DNA from: Globodera rostochiensis
Lineage: Eukaryota > Nematoda > Chromadorea > Rhabditida > Heteroderidae
DNA: 64,000 nt
NCBI GenBank assembly: GCA_018350325.1
Contig: JAEVLN010000003.1
Location: forward strand, 4,416,745 to 4,480,744
Reading direction: 5' to 3'
The notes beneath the pieces were generated by a model. That model saw only the letters and a program-made list of their open reading frames with translations, was not told where the DNA came from and did no database searches. The translations under genes were made by a program, and so were the position numbers. Below, piece after piece: positions 1 through 10,671 of the stretch. The first letter of the stretch is position 1; the number at the start of each line of letters is the position of its first letter.

Positions 1-204
1 AAATCAAAAACACCGGCAAAAAACCGTACCCTAAAAACATTTCCTCAAAATTATAATTTATTTTTATTATAAAAGCATAAAAAAGCTTGCAGAGAATGGA
101 CCAATTTTTAAATCATATTTTGGGGAAATTAAATTAAATTAATTCTTTATTTATTTATTTAATCTATTAATTATTATTTAAAATTATGATTGCATTTTGA
201 ATAG

Positions 205-1216
205 ATGTGGAAAACCAATTTTCGTATATTAATAATAGTTTTTTTGCTCTCCTTCACATTTTTTGCCCTTTCCACGGCACGGAGCAGTATCAGCAACAAC
301 AGCAGCGGCAGCAGCAAACGCGTGCCGGCTCTCCAATTTTTGGAAACGCTGTTGAACCTAAAGGATGTTCGGGTGGAGGTTGAAATTTCTTTTTCTTTTA
401 AGAAAATTTAATTAATTAAATTTATTTATTTTTTAATTTTTGTTCGCCGATTTTTCTGGAGATGAAAACAGCAACAACAGCAGCAACAATTTGGTGTCCT
501 TTCGCAGCAGTGAAAATGGCAATGATAATAATGGTGGGCACAAAAAGAGAGAACGGCACGCGTTTTTTGCAAATTTGTTACGTGCTAATAAAATGCTAAA
601 ACAAAAAAATGTCCGGGCGAAAATTAGAAAATGCTTTTAAATGTTCTTTCTTCAAAATGAGTTTTAATTTTTTCCAAAATTTAGTGAAAATTTCCTCTAA
701 AATTTTCACAGAAAAATTAAAAACAAGTTAAGCTTTTGCAATGAATGGATTTGGCATAAAAATTCCGCAATTATAAATACAAATTTTTTGCTTTTTAACA
801 GTAATTTTGAAAACATCAAAAAACATTTCGCCAGACGAAACGCTGATTCCGGGCCGACGCGGTGGTGAGGCGGCGCACCAACGCCACAGCGACGGCGGTG
901 CCGGCGGACGCTTTGCGTTGGCCGTGACGAAGCCGCGCACGGCGGCCGCCTCACCGCCGCCGCGTTACGAAGCGGCGGCGGTGCAGCGGCGGATGAGCGA
1001 CACGGAAACGGCACTGATGGAGGCCAATTTGCTGAGGGCACTGCAAATAAGTGAAATATTGATTTTTAAATTCAAAAAATTGATTAGTTTGATGAAAATT
1101 TAATCATTTTCGAAAAAGCAAACATTTTTAAGCTTCTTTTTAACCAAAATTCACAAATTGTTACGGCGCAGCAGGCACTGTGTTTGTTGGTGCCGGAACG
1201 AATTCGTTTTTGAAAT
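205..1216 (+). CDS. possible secreted peptide gene (exon fragments only)
   Basis: Several open blocks lie in a row on this strand. Positions 205-378 start with ATG and encode a clear signal peptide (Lys/Arg near the start, then a hydrophobic run ending ALSTA), followed by a KR pair and a short helix-like stretch. A second block near 460-600 is rich in Asn/Ser/Gly and then basic (KKRER). A GC-rich third block near 838-1050 is rich in Gly/Ala/Pro/Arg. A last short block ends at a stop near 1214. The phases of the internal junctions could not all be reconciled, so this is not a finished model. I do not recognise the product. The blocks could be 5' exons of the receptor gene just downstream, which also needs a signal peptide. 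Confidence 0.35.
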
Positions 1217-1383
1217 TTTAGGATGCATAAATTTTTATTCTACTTTAAGAATAAGGAAATGTACTTGTTGATTCAATATTTATGTAATTATTATTTTAAA
1301 TTTTATTGATATAATTTGAGTCAATTTTTATCTTTAAATGATGATTTATTATGCGTTTAAATTTCCATTTAATTTGAGGACAA

Positions 1384-4300
1384 ATGGCCTCCAGAACGGA
1401 AGAACGTCTCTACCAAACAGTGCTGAGCCCGGAACATTACGAAAAAAATGTGCAAATTTATTTTAATTTAAGAAAATTAAAAACATTTAATAATCAAGGT
1501 CCGCCCAACTTTGCACCATTGGCTGCCCACCAATGTGACGTTTGGCGTTCTGCTCAACCAAATTGTTGAAATGGATGAGCGAAATCAAATTCTGACCACC
1601 CGTTGCTGGATCAACGCCAATTGGATTGACTATCGGCTGTCGTGGAACGCGACGGAATGGGGGGTACTGTCACTGAATCAACCGGCCGGTTACTGTACAG
1701 TGCTGTCAACAGACAATACCGTACCTCAGGGATACAGCGAGAAACCCGTGGGCCAAAACATCCCCCCCCCCAATTAGAGAACGGCAGGGCTTTTGACTCC
1801 CGTTAAAAATCGACGGGTTTACAAAGGCGGGATTCCCATTCCTGGTAAATTTCGGACTCCCGCGCCCGGAATTTTTTTTTTTGACCAGCCTCTAATCAGC
1901 ACGTGTACGTGCTGAACCCGAATGAACCAAATCCCGCCGTTTCCCCCCCCCCCCCCCCCCGAAACCCTCGGGCCGACGCATTCCGGTACCGTGCACTAAA
2001 ATTGAATTTGGCTAGGCTATCGTAAGCGGGCCCGAATCTATGTATATTTTAGCCGTAATTACCTAATTTTCGTTTTTTTCAACTTTTTGCCCATATAAAA
2101 TTCCTTTTTTTGGATTAGTTTTCACCTTTCAACAATATGATTCAGCTTATCCACGTTTAAATGAGGTTGCTTTTCAAATGGAAAAACTTTTGCGCATAAT
2201 TCCAATTTTTGACTTCTTTTAAAAAATTACACAACCACAAAATTCGAAAATTTTAATAGTTTTAAGGGTATAAAGCAAATCTATGCGCCACACCATCGCA
2301 TTTGGTTGCCGGACATTATACTCATCAACAACGCCGCGCACGACTATCGAAGGTGGGCGGTATTTTAAAAAAGGGGTTTTTAAAAATGTTTAATATTAAT
2401 AAAATATTATTTTATTAATTAACAGCTCCGTTCTGTCCACCGATGTGATCATTTCGCATGAAGGCAACGTCACATGGCTTCAGTCCGCTCTGTTCAAATC
2501 AAATTGTGCAATTAATGTGCGCTATTATCCATTTGATGACCAGGAGTGTGCGTCGTTGTTTTTTTCATTTTCATTTTAATATTTAAATTGCATATTTTAA
2601 ATTCATTTTGAATTTACCAGAAACTAGAGAGAGATAGAAAGAGTTGAGCGGGCGGGACCCAGGGTGACCATCGGCAAAACCCAAAAATCAGACCTGATAA
2701 ATAAGGTTAGATGGTCACCCTGGCGGGACCACAGGGCATTGAGGACTGAAAAATGCGCTATTGTTGGTACTGAAATTCTTTCCCTTTTTTTGTGAGAATG
2801 ATCCCGAATTTCTTTTTGCCAGCACCACAACGCAACCGCGACGTTTTTGAATGGCTTTTTCAGGTGCCCTCAAATTCGCCAGTTGGGGCACGCACGACGC
2901 ACGCGAAATCGATATTGGCCTCACCACGGACCAGGGCGACCTGTCCAACTACATGGTAAAAGAGTGTGTGACAAAGATCACACAGTAGCCACGCCAATCA
3001 GCAAAATCAATCAATCGATCGTTGGCATTATAAAAAATGGGATTTTTTTTGATCAGAACTCTACCGAGTTCGACCTGTTGTTCTTCACCGCCGAACGGAC
3101 GCTGATCCGCTTCCCGACAGACGAACGTGCCAGCTGGCCCATGATCATTGCGACCATTCGCATGCGACGCAGGCCGCTGTTCTACGTGTTCAACCACATT
3201 CTGCCGTGCGTGCTGATCTCCTCCATGGCATTGCTGGGCTTCTGCATGCCACCCGAGACGGGCGAGAAGATCAACATGCTCAACACGGTCAGTCAGTCGG
3301 GCAGCTGATCTGAAAAGTGATCAGAGAGGATTCAATCAGCGTTGCGCAAATAGGTGATTCTGTCGATGGGCGTCTACTTGCAGTCCATCACGGAGTCCAT
3401 TCCGCCAACCTCCGAGGCAGTGCCGCTGATTGGAATGTACTATGTTGCTTCACTGGCAATCGGTCGGTGGTACATTTGGAGCTCCCGACCAGGACGGCAC
3501 TTTGGGCACTCCTTTTCCCCCAAGTCGGAATCACGAGTTATGAAATCCCGTCCTGGAAAATTGGTCGGGATTTAAAAAATTCCGGGCTCTAGTAAAAGAC
3601 TATATTGTAAATATAAAAATTTGGAGTTTGCATGGCCACCGCAATGAATGTGTACACCTTAAACATCCACAGACGTGGCACAACCAATCAGGGCAGACGG
3701 GTAAAAACTTTGTGATCATTTCGAAATTTTTTGGCGATTCTGATCACACTGATCAGCAAACGGGCACCAGAAAAATCAATAATTTAAGGTCCCATGGTGG
3801 ATGCGCAAGTACGTGCTCGGCTATTTGGCAACATTTTTGTGCATTCGTGTTCACGAGCCCGACTCGATTACGCTGATCAAGGTGGGGGAAACGTGGTTCA
3901 TATGAGCTATATAATAATTAAATTCTCGAATACACCATTTCAAATTTTAATTGAAAATTAAAGAAGTTCATGTTAAGAAATAAGATTAAATTTTAATTTC
4001 AAAGCCCTTTAAATATTTAGCAAAAATAAATACTAGGGTTGATCAAAAGCGGGTTTTTAAACCGGGGCTACCTGTTTTCGGTTAGGCCGGTTTTTTGATC
4101 CCCCGGTTTTCGAATTTGGTTTTGGACAAAAAAAACAGATTTTGGTTCGGTAACCGACCGTAAACAAGCCTAAATGCGTTATTTGTAGGCAAGCCAATCC
4201 AAGCGATCGACCATCCGACGCACAAGTTTATTGCGCGATCTGAAGCGCATCAAAAACATGGAGAATCGACGCGAGTCGGCCAAGCATTTGGACGAAAGTG

Positions 4301-5966
4301 CCAACTGCGAATGTCTGGAGGTGATAAGGGGCAAAGATTACCCTATATTTGTACTTTTCCAGACTGTGAAAAATTTTATTAAAATTTTTCACATTTATTT
4401 TGGCTAATTTACGGAAACTGATCTGGCCCTCCTGATCTGACCCACCTTTTCTGGATCAGTGAAACATCAGTCTGCAAGAATTTGACACAAAAAAATATAT
4501 TAAAAAAATGCTTTTTAAGACCGATTAATCATCAAGTTCAAGATTTGGTTTTTACATATTAACTTTTTAAGAACTTTTCCAAAAAGGGAACCAACATTTT
4601 CATTAATTTCTGATTTTCTAAATTCGATCAAAAAATGTTTTCCGATTTTGTGACCATCCTCAAATTGTTCGAAAAGTTTTGATTTTAGGGGGAGGGATTT
4701 TTTGGGGTTCCAGAATATTTCCATTTTGTCCCGGCTTCACCTCTCTTAATTTTTTGACCAAAAAATTGTTTGAATTTGGGTTAGGCCTTTTTCACATTTA
4801 AACAAAAAAAGAATTTCCAGGCTTCGCCCCGTCTCAGACGTCTGACTTTTGTTGACGAGGAAGGCGAAAGTAACGACAGCGTGGAGAAGGAAGTTGAGCT
4901 GAACAATGTGAATGCCCGGCGGGTGAGAAACCGGCATAAATTTTGCCCCCGAGGCTATGGACTCGGCCCCATCGGGGACATAAAAAATATTTTTAACCAT
5001 TAATTCAAAAATTATAAATTTATTTGGCTTCTTTAAGCCTGAACCGCCACGTTTCCGCACGCACACAGCGCAAGATGAAAATGCGGGTCGTGAAAGCGTC
5101 ACATTGAATCGAATGCTAATGGAGCAGGTCTCCCGTAAAAATTTAGCGATTTTGAAAATTTGAAAAATTCGGCCCCAAGGTTATGCCCCGGCTGAGCGCC
5201 GTGCGTCCCGCGATGTCCACTGAGTTTGAGGAGAAATTCCGCAAAATTCTGAGACGCGTCTATCGTACCCTGCAGCAATTTGAAATTCGCGAAGAGGTGG
5301 GCAACCGATTTCGATGCTTTCGATTAAACGGCAATTGAAAATGAATGCTTCGATCGGTGGGGGGGGGTCAACTTGGCCCCGACCATTTTGGCTCCCAACA
5401 TTTAAACCGTCGATGCTTTTAGATTAAATAATCTTGGCCCCATTTGAAAGTACTCTCTCTGTCTGTAGATGCTAAAATAGAAAGAGTTAAGCAATTCAGC
5501 TTAATCCAAGGGTTACATTTGGGCACTGACGATTAGGCGCCAGCGACATTCTCGGAACCAACCAAACGTAATAAATTTGGTACCAATTGAAAGCTTTATG
5601 TGCTTAGAAAAGCCCAAACTTTCGAACACCCAAACTTGGAACTTTTAGCCGGCAACCCCTAATTCTTTTAAATGGTTCCAGTTTTATTGATTTGCTTACT
5701 TAGTGATGGCGCCAAACATGGGCGCTTCCCGGGCGGAAAATATTGATTTTTAAATTTAAATTCTCTCCCCCCCACGCAATTTGTTTAAATCGCAGGTGGT
5801 CGACGAACGGCGCCGCATTGTGTGGCAATGGCGCACGTTGGCATCGATCATTGATCGCTTTCTGTTGTTCGCCTTCTCCCTGATCACTTTCCTGACCGTT
5901 ACCGTGTTCATTGTGGTGCCCATTCTGTTCCGGGACCGTTTCGCCTCCATGCAAAACAATGCATAA
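1384..5966 (+). CDS. nicotinic-type acetylcholine receptor subunit (Cys-loop ligand-gated channel)
   Basis: Membrane subunit of a pentameric neurotransmitter-gated channel. Exons join in phase at 1384-1449, 1499-1663, 2267-2352, 2426-2547, 2864-2955, 3057-3287, 3354-3462, 3627-3700, 3789-3881, 4189-4320, 4821-4922, 5038-5127, 5180-5296 and 5796-5966, giving about 549 residues. Visible landmarks are the N-terminal ERLYQTVL helix, ligand-domain blocks ([27 protein letters not shown]), the Cys-loop ending [19 protein letters not shown] entering TM1, a TM2 preceded by GEK with the conserved 9' Leu, TM3, a long cytoplasmic loop and a C-terminal TM4 ([20 protein letters not shown]). Loop C has no adjacent Cys pair, so it is a non-alpha subunit. 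TM2 carries Asn at 2', where Thr/Ser is usual. The signal peptide must lie further upstream, perhaps at 205. Two introns hold dispersed repeats. The subfamily is not assigned. Confidence 0.9.
1773..1896. repeat. small inverted-terminus repeat in receptor intron
   Basis: The ends read ATTAGAG and CTCTAAT, and the inside repeats ACTCCCG/CGGGATT-type words in both orientations. It lies in the long intron of the receptor gene, next to a C-run. No clear target duplication was found. It resembles the TAGAG...CTCTA elements at 8650 and 53279. Confidence 0.5.
4034..4175. repeat. CCGGTTTTCGG-word repeat in receptor intron
   Basis: Starts with CTAGGGTTGA and is filled with words such as CCGGTTTT, AACCGG and TTCGGTAACCGA. 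An element at about 63790-63897 ends with the complement (TCAACCCTAA) and uses the same GGTTAACC/CGGTTACC words. The two therefore belong to one family. Confidence 0.5.
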
Positions 5967-6256
5967 ATGCCGCCAAATTGTTGTTGTCCATTTTTATATT
6001 TTCATTCATTTCACTGTATTTTAACATATGTACTGTAAATTTATCGAGTTTTGCATTCAGAACATTTAATAATTTACATAAATATTCATGACAAATAAAT
6101 ATACTAATCTTTTCGAATGCACTTTCAATACATTAAAATTCTCTTTTTTATTAAAGGTTAGAAGACGACGGATTTTGCCCCTCACTATCAGATAAATTTG
6201 AAATTGAGTGATTTGACCGCGTCTTATTAAATTAACTAATCCGCGTCTGACCCTTC

Positions 6257-6480
6257 GTGGCCGGCCCTCCAATTGCTCAATTCATTCCCCCCCCTCCCCC
6301 CCCCCCCCCATTCATCTCCCCCCCCTCCCCCCCCCATTCATCCCCCCCCCCCTCCCCCCCCCCATTCATCCCCCCCCCCCCTCCCCCTCACCCCCATTCT
6401 GCTGACCCCCCCCCCATTCATCTCCTCCCCCCCCCCTCACCCGTCCATTCTTGACCCCCCCCCCCCCCCATCCAACAAAT
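6257..6480. repeat. poly-C tract with ATTCATC interruptions
   Basis: About 220 bases of C-runs of 8-14 nt broken by TCCCC and ATTCATC words. All three forward frames stay open only because of proline codons, so I do not call a gene. It lies between the receptor and the next gene, less than 150 bp before that gene's ATG. Confidence 0.8.
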
Positions 6481-6597
6481 ATGTCCTGTCGTTGTCACCT
6501 CTGTTGTTGTGGGGGCGTATCGATGGCACAATGTTTACATTATCCCAGTCATAAACAGATACACACACATTCATTCATATTCACATCTGTCCATTTC

Positions 6598-7729
6598 ATG
6601 ATGATCTCCTCGTTCTCCTCCTCCTCCAACTCCTACTTCTCCCCTCCGTTTCCTAAACTGTTCGTCCGCCCTCGGCCCCCCGTCCGTCGACTGCCCAATG
6701 AATTGCTTAATGAACTGGCCAAATTTGCGTCATACGATGTTCTGGAGCAAAGCTGCACGGCCAATGCGCGTTTGTTGGCCGTGTTCAGACCGGTTTTGCA
6801 GCAAAAGGACACGAAGGTGGGCACTTCTCCAAAATTGGCTCAATTTAAACCATTTTAGTGATTTTGATTCTGTCCAAAACAATATTCTTTACATTATTCC
6901 ATTGTATTAAAATTAATTATCCAATATTTGTAACACTTTTCAGTTGTGCTCTTTGTACTTTGACGACGTCCGTTCGTTGTCCGTTCGGCTGAAGCAATGG
7001 ACCGCTCGTTCGGACTCTCTGCGAAAGTTCGTCGTTCTGCGTGCGTCGGTGGACAGCAAATGGTGTGAGGACGCTGCGCAGGCGAAGCGCGACCTTTGGA
7101 CGGTCAATCGCGCGCGGGTGACCTCGCGCGGAGTCATTGCCGACCTGCGCGACTTGCGTGCACTGCTCGACGAGTTCGCAAGCACTCTCACCAAGGTGAG
7201 GGCACGGACAAATTTTGTATTTATTATCATAATATTTCGAATCTAATTAATGTAACTGTTCCATTCCAGATCTCCGAAGGTCGTCTGCTGAAGCACGCGT
7301 CCGTGTCGCGCGATTGGCCCCGTTCGTTCAATCTCGGCGCCTCCTCGACCGCCCGTTTCCGCGCCAATCGCTCGCATCTCATCGTCGCGGCGTTGGCCAT
7401 GCCGAAGGCGGCGTTGGACAGCTGGCTGAACAAGGACTTGCCGCGTTTGAAAGGAATGGTGCAGGGGCTGGGCCAACTTTTGCGGGACCAATTCGACGGC
7501 GAGGCCATAATGTGTCAGAATCGTAAGTTTTTGAGTTATAAGTCTCGAACGATTAAATGAAAATTCTTCAATATATATTATTTTCTTTAATGAATAAAAA
7601 TTATCACATCTTTTTAACCAAATAATAAAAATTCCAAATATAAAAACAAAATTAGGATACAACGGATGCGTCAACTTTCTCACCAAATGCGACAACCGTC
7701 TGATGGTTCTCATCGCGTCTCTGAAGTAA
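6598..7729 (+). CDS. hypothetical protein, 265 residues
   Basis: Four exons join in perfect phase: 6598-6816, 6944-7195, 7270-7522 and 7656-7729. All introns are GT-AG and short, giving an intact 265-residue protein. The start is a Ser-rich stretch, then an LPNELLNELAKF helix that loosely resembles the first helix of an F-box, followed by Arg/Leu-rich helices and a C-terminal segment with three Cys. There is no signal peptide or membrane segment. The GC-rich exons stand out sharply from the AT-rich introns, which supports real coding. I do not recognise the family; the F-box idea rests on one helix only. Confidence 0.72.
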
Positions 7730-8649
7730 AACGACGACTGTTCGATGTGTTTGCTGATTGCTTATTCAAATCTTTTTTGAGATTTCTTTTATTGCCTATT
7801 TTTGTTGCGCTTCGTATTCGTTGTTGTTATGTTATGATTTGTTATACACTAAATTTGTTTTTATAAAAAACTAATTAAATTTTGGTGCATTTTACGGAAG
7901 AAAGGAAATGGACAGAAGAATGGCACCGCCGCCACCGGCTTAAATCGACCCCCCCCCCCCCGCAGTCTTTAAGCCAACCGCCAACCCCCCCCCCGGCGCA
8001 GATAGTTTAAGCGTGAAATTGGGGCCAAAAAATGCCAAAATTACGTCACATTTTCTGGAAAATGCGCAAAAGATAAAACAACATGGCAATTTAGCTATGG
8101 CACATGATTACACGTGTTGTGGCATTGGGCCCAAACAAACTATTGGATTGCCTCGTTTGTTATTTGAGAAACCCCTATCTGACCATTTCTTCTAACTAAC
8201 GGGCAGAAGATCTCTTTATTTTCGATGCCATACATTTCTCCTTTATTTTGTTGTTTATTTAATGTTTAAATTTATTCTAAGTTTTTCCAAACAGCAAAAC
8301 CTAACATTTCTACAGAGAAATGCCCCAAAATGTTACATAAAATTAAATCTGATCATCAATCTTGAAATTGGTGGAAAAAAATTCCATAAGGTCCTTAACA
8401 AGAAGACCGCGCACAATGAAAGAAATCTGAAAATTAAATGTTTAAAAAGTTTAAATTACAAATATTTTAACCCTGGGCGAGCTGATCACTTCCTGCAGTG
8501 CTTTCTGACGCATTTCCTCCCAATTAAAAAGCGCATTCGCCAACGATCGCTGATCGGCGTGGAGTCTCATGTGCAAATACGCGTCAGTATAGGTAAAGAA
8601 ATGCGATGTTTGACGTTCGTTTGGATGCTAAAATTTAAAAGCTTAAATT

Positions 8650-8836
8650 TAGATCCCGGTAAAAAAAAATTTCCGGGAACGGGAACGGGGTTTTCAAAAA
8701 GAACGGGACGGGAATCCCGAACGGGAATCCTGTCTTTTTCCCGTTCCCGTAAAAAATCCCGCTGGGCAAAAAAGACGGGAACGGGACCGGGATTCCCGTA
8801 CTTTTCCCGCGGGAATCCCGTTCCCGCCGGGCTCTA
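8650..8836. mobile_element. hAT-like MITE with 8-bp target duplication
   Basis: Left end TAGATCCCGG, right end CCGGGCTCTA. It is flanked by a perfect 8-bp direct repeat CTTAAATT at 8642-8649 and 8837-8844. The interior is almost wholly iterations of GGGAACG / CGTTCCC and GGGATTCCC, so it folds on itself. An 8-bp duplication and TAG-type ends are typical of the hAT superfamily. It has no coding capacity. Confidence 0.8.
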
Positions 8837-8941
8837 CTTAAATTATTTCGAATTAAATTTAAATATTCTAATTATCATTTTGAATGGCTGACAATAGAAG
8901 AAGTCGCTGGCCCATTTTGCGGCGATTGATCTTCCGTTTCA

Positions 8942-10356
8942 TCAAATTCGTCGACGATTATTTTTTCTGAAATTGTTACATAAGTCGCGCATTAAATGCC
9001 CAATTTGTGCAATACCAATAATGTCGAGACATTCCCTTTCTTTGGCAGTGAATTCAATTTCTTCGTTCAATTCTTCAAAGTCTGAATCATCGTCCTTTAA
9101 GGCTTCAATTTTTGGTTCTGCTTTATTTGCTGCAGAATCTGTCTTTTCTGACGCTTTTGGATGTGTTTCTTTCCCGATTTCTTTTTTTGATGAATAATGT
9201 TCTTGCAAAACTTCATGATCCTGCTGAACGTGTTGAGAATGTTGTCCCCCGTCGGTACGGCGTTCTTTCCCAATTTCTTTTTTTGATGAATAATAATGTT
9301 CTTGCAGAACTTCATGATCCTGCTGAACGTGTTGAGAATGTTGTCCCCCGTCGGTACGGCGTTCTTTCCCAATTTCTTTTTTTGATGAATAATAATGTTC
9401 TTGCAGAACTTCATGATCCTGCTGAACGTGTTGAGAATGTTGTCCCCCGTCGGTACGGCGTTCTTTCCCAAGCTGAACCTCTTGTTCTCGTTGGTGCATG
9501 TCGTGTTCTGTCGTCCCTTGTTGTTTCTCTTGGTTGTACTGCTGTTCCAATAACAAGTCCATCCGTTTGTATTCGTAATCGTGCAGTTGTTCTCCAATTT
9601 TTTGTGCAAATGAAAAAATTATGCCAATATTGACAAGATTTCGTGCCGAATTTCTTTCTTTCTAAAAGAATTTTGTAATTATTTTAATTTATTTGCATAT
9701 TTTGCTGCTGACCACTGTTCCATCGTGAGTTGAAAATACTTTTGAACATCTTTGGGACATTTTCACCATAAATTCACTCAAAAATTCGCCAATTTTCTCT
9801 TTATTCGAATTGAGTTCACTAACAAAAGGCTGCAAAATTATTTCGCCACTTTTCGTTGTCAGTTCAGTCAAAGCCTTTTCAATTTTAAATTGAAATTATA
9901 AAAATTTGTAAAGTTTTTACAATTTCAGCAGAAAGCGAATTATAAAGAGAGAACATTTTTGATGTATGAAATAACAGCAATCGGACAAATTCTCTGGCTT
10001 GAACAGACGTTATTATTCCACGTGGTCCTCAAAAAAAGCGAAATTTCAAAAATTTAGGAAAAATAAAAGTGAATTTGGACCTAATGGGGCCACAAAAGAT
10101 GCAAGTTCAACAGAAAACGACGAGTTTGGTCGCGAAAGCTCTGAAGGTTCACCTAAATTTGATAATTTAAAGAATTTAGTCAGCTCATTAACACTTAATA
10201 GCTTTTAATTGGTTTCCCTTAAATTCCCCTTTTTAATTATGCACCAGGCTCCGCATCAAATCCGAGAACGGCATTTGCCCTTTGAAGGAATATGGTGGAT
10301 ATGACGACCATGGCACATGTAAACGAAAAAGATAATACTGCCGTCCCCCCATTCAT
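8942..10356 (-). CDS. secreted protein with three internal 33-residue repeats
   Basis: Five exons on the minus strand join in phase: 10245-10356, 10081-10152, 9921-10027, 9713-9874 and 8942-9661, about 390 residues in all. Exon 1 encodes a signal peptide (MNGGTAVLSFSFTCAMVVIS and on to RANA), so the product is probably secreted. A helical middle (QAREFVRLLLFHTSKMF; a second helix near EKIGEFLSEF) has one visible Cys. A Gln/Glu-rich linker leads to three near-identical repeats (GKERRTDGG, QHSQHVQQDHE, VLQEHY) and then an acidic tail ending in RKNNRRRI. The helical middle could be distantly SXP/RAL-2-like, but I cannot show it. A secreted, repeat-bearing protein in a nematode is an effector candidate by inference only. 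Confidence 0.72.
9171..9471. repeat. 99-bp in-frame tandem repeat, three copies
   Basis: Three head-to-tail copies inside the last exon of the secreted protein. The unit is 99 bp; the copy nearest the 3' end of the gene is 96 bp. The length is a multiple of three, so the frame is kept, and the copies are nearly identical, which points to recent expansion. Confidence 0.9.
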
Positions 10357-10671
10357 TATTGACGCCCGATCTAACTTATAACCTTTTTTTGCATGATTTG
10401 AAATGAAATAAAGATTTGAATAAAATAAATAACTTTGAAATAAAATAAATAACATTGTATGTTATACATTTTGCCACTTTTCAAGGCACGGATGTCACAT
10501 TTTGATGATGTGAGTGCACGTAGCCGATGGGAGGGTCGCCTTTGTCTAATCGATACATTATATTAGCCAACGAAAAATAATTTATGCTTTCAAGGCATTG
10601 AATCCAACAAATTTACTAAATGAAAAATCATAAAATAAAAAAAGACATTAGAGAGTGAGAGAGTTAGGACA

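Noticed and set aside
6257..6560. Pro-rich open frames on the plus strand
   Set aside because: Produced by the poly-C tract; all three frames are open, with no other coding sign.
9999..10208. Plus-strand open frame rich in Lys/Ser/Asn
   Set aside because: It overlaps exons 2 and 3 of the minus-strand secreted gene, whose five exons join in phase from signal peptide to stop. The plus frame has no partner exons.
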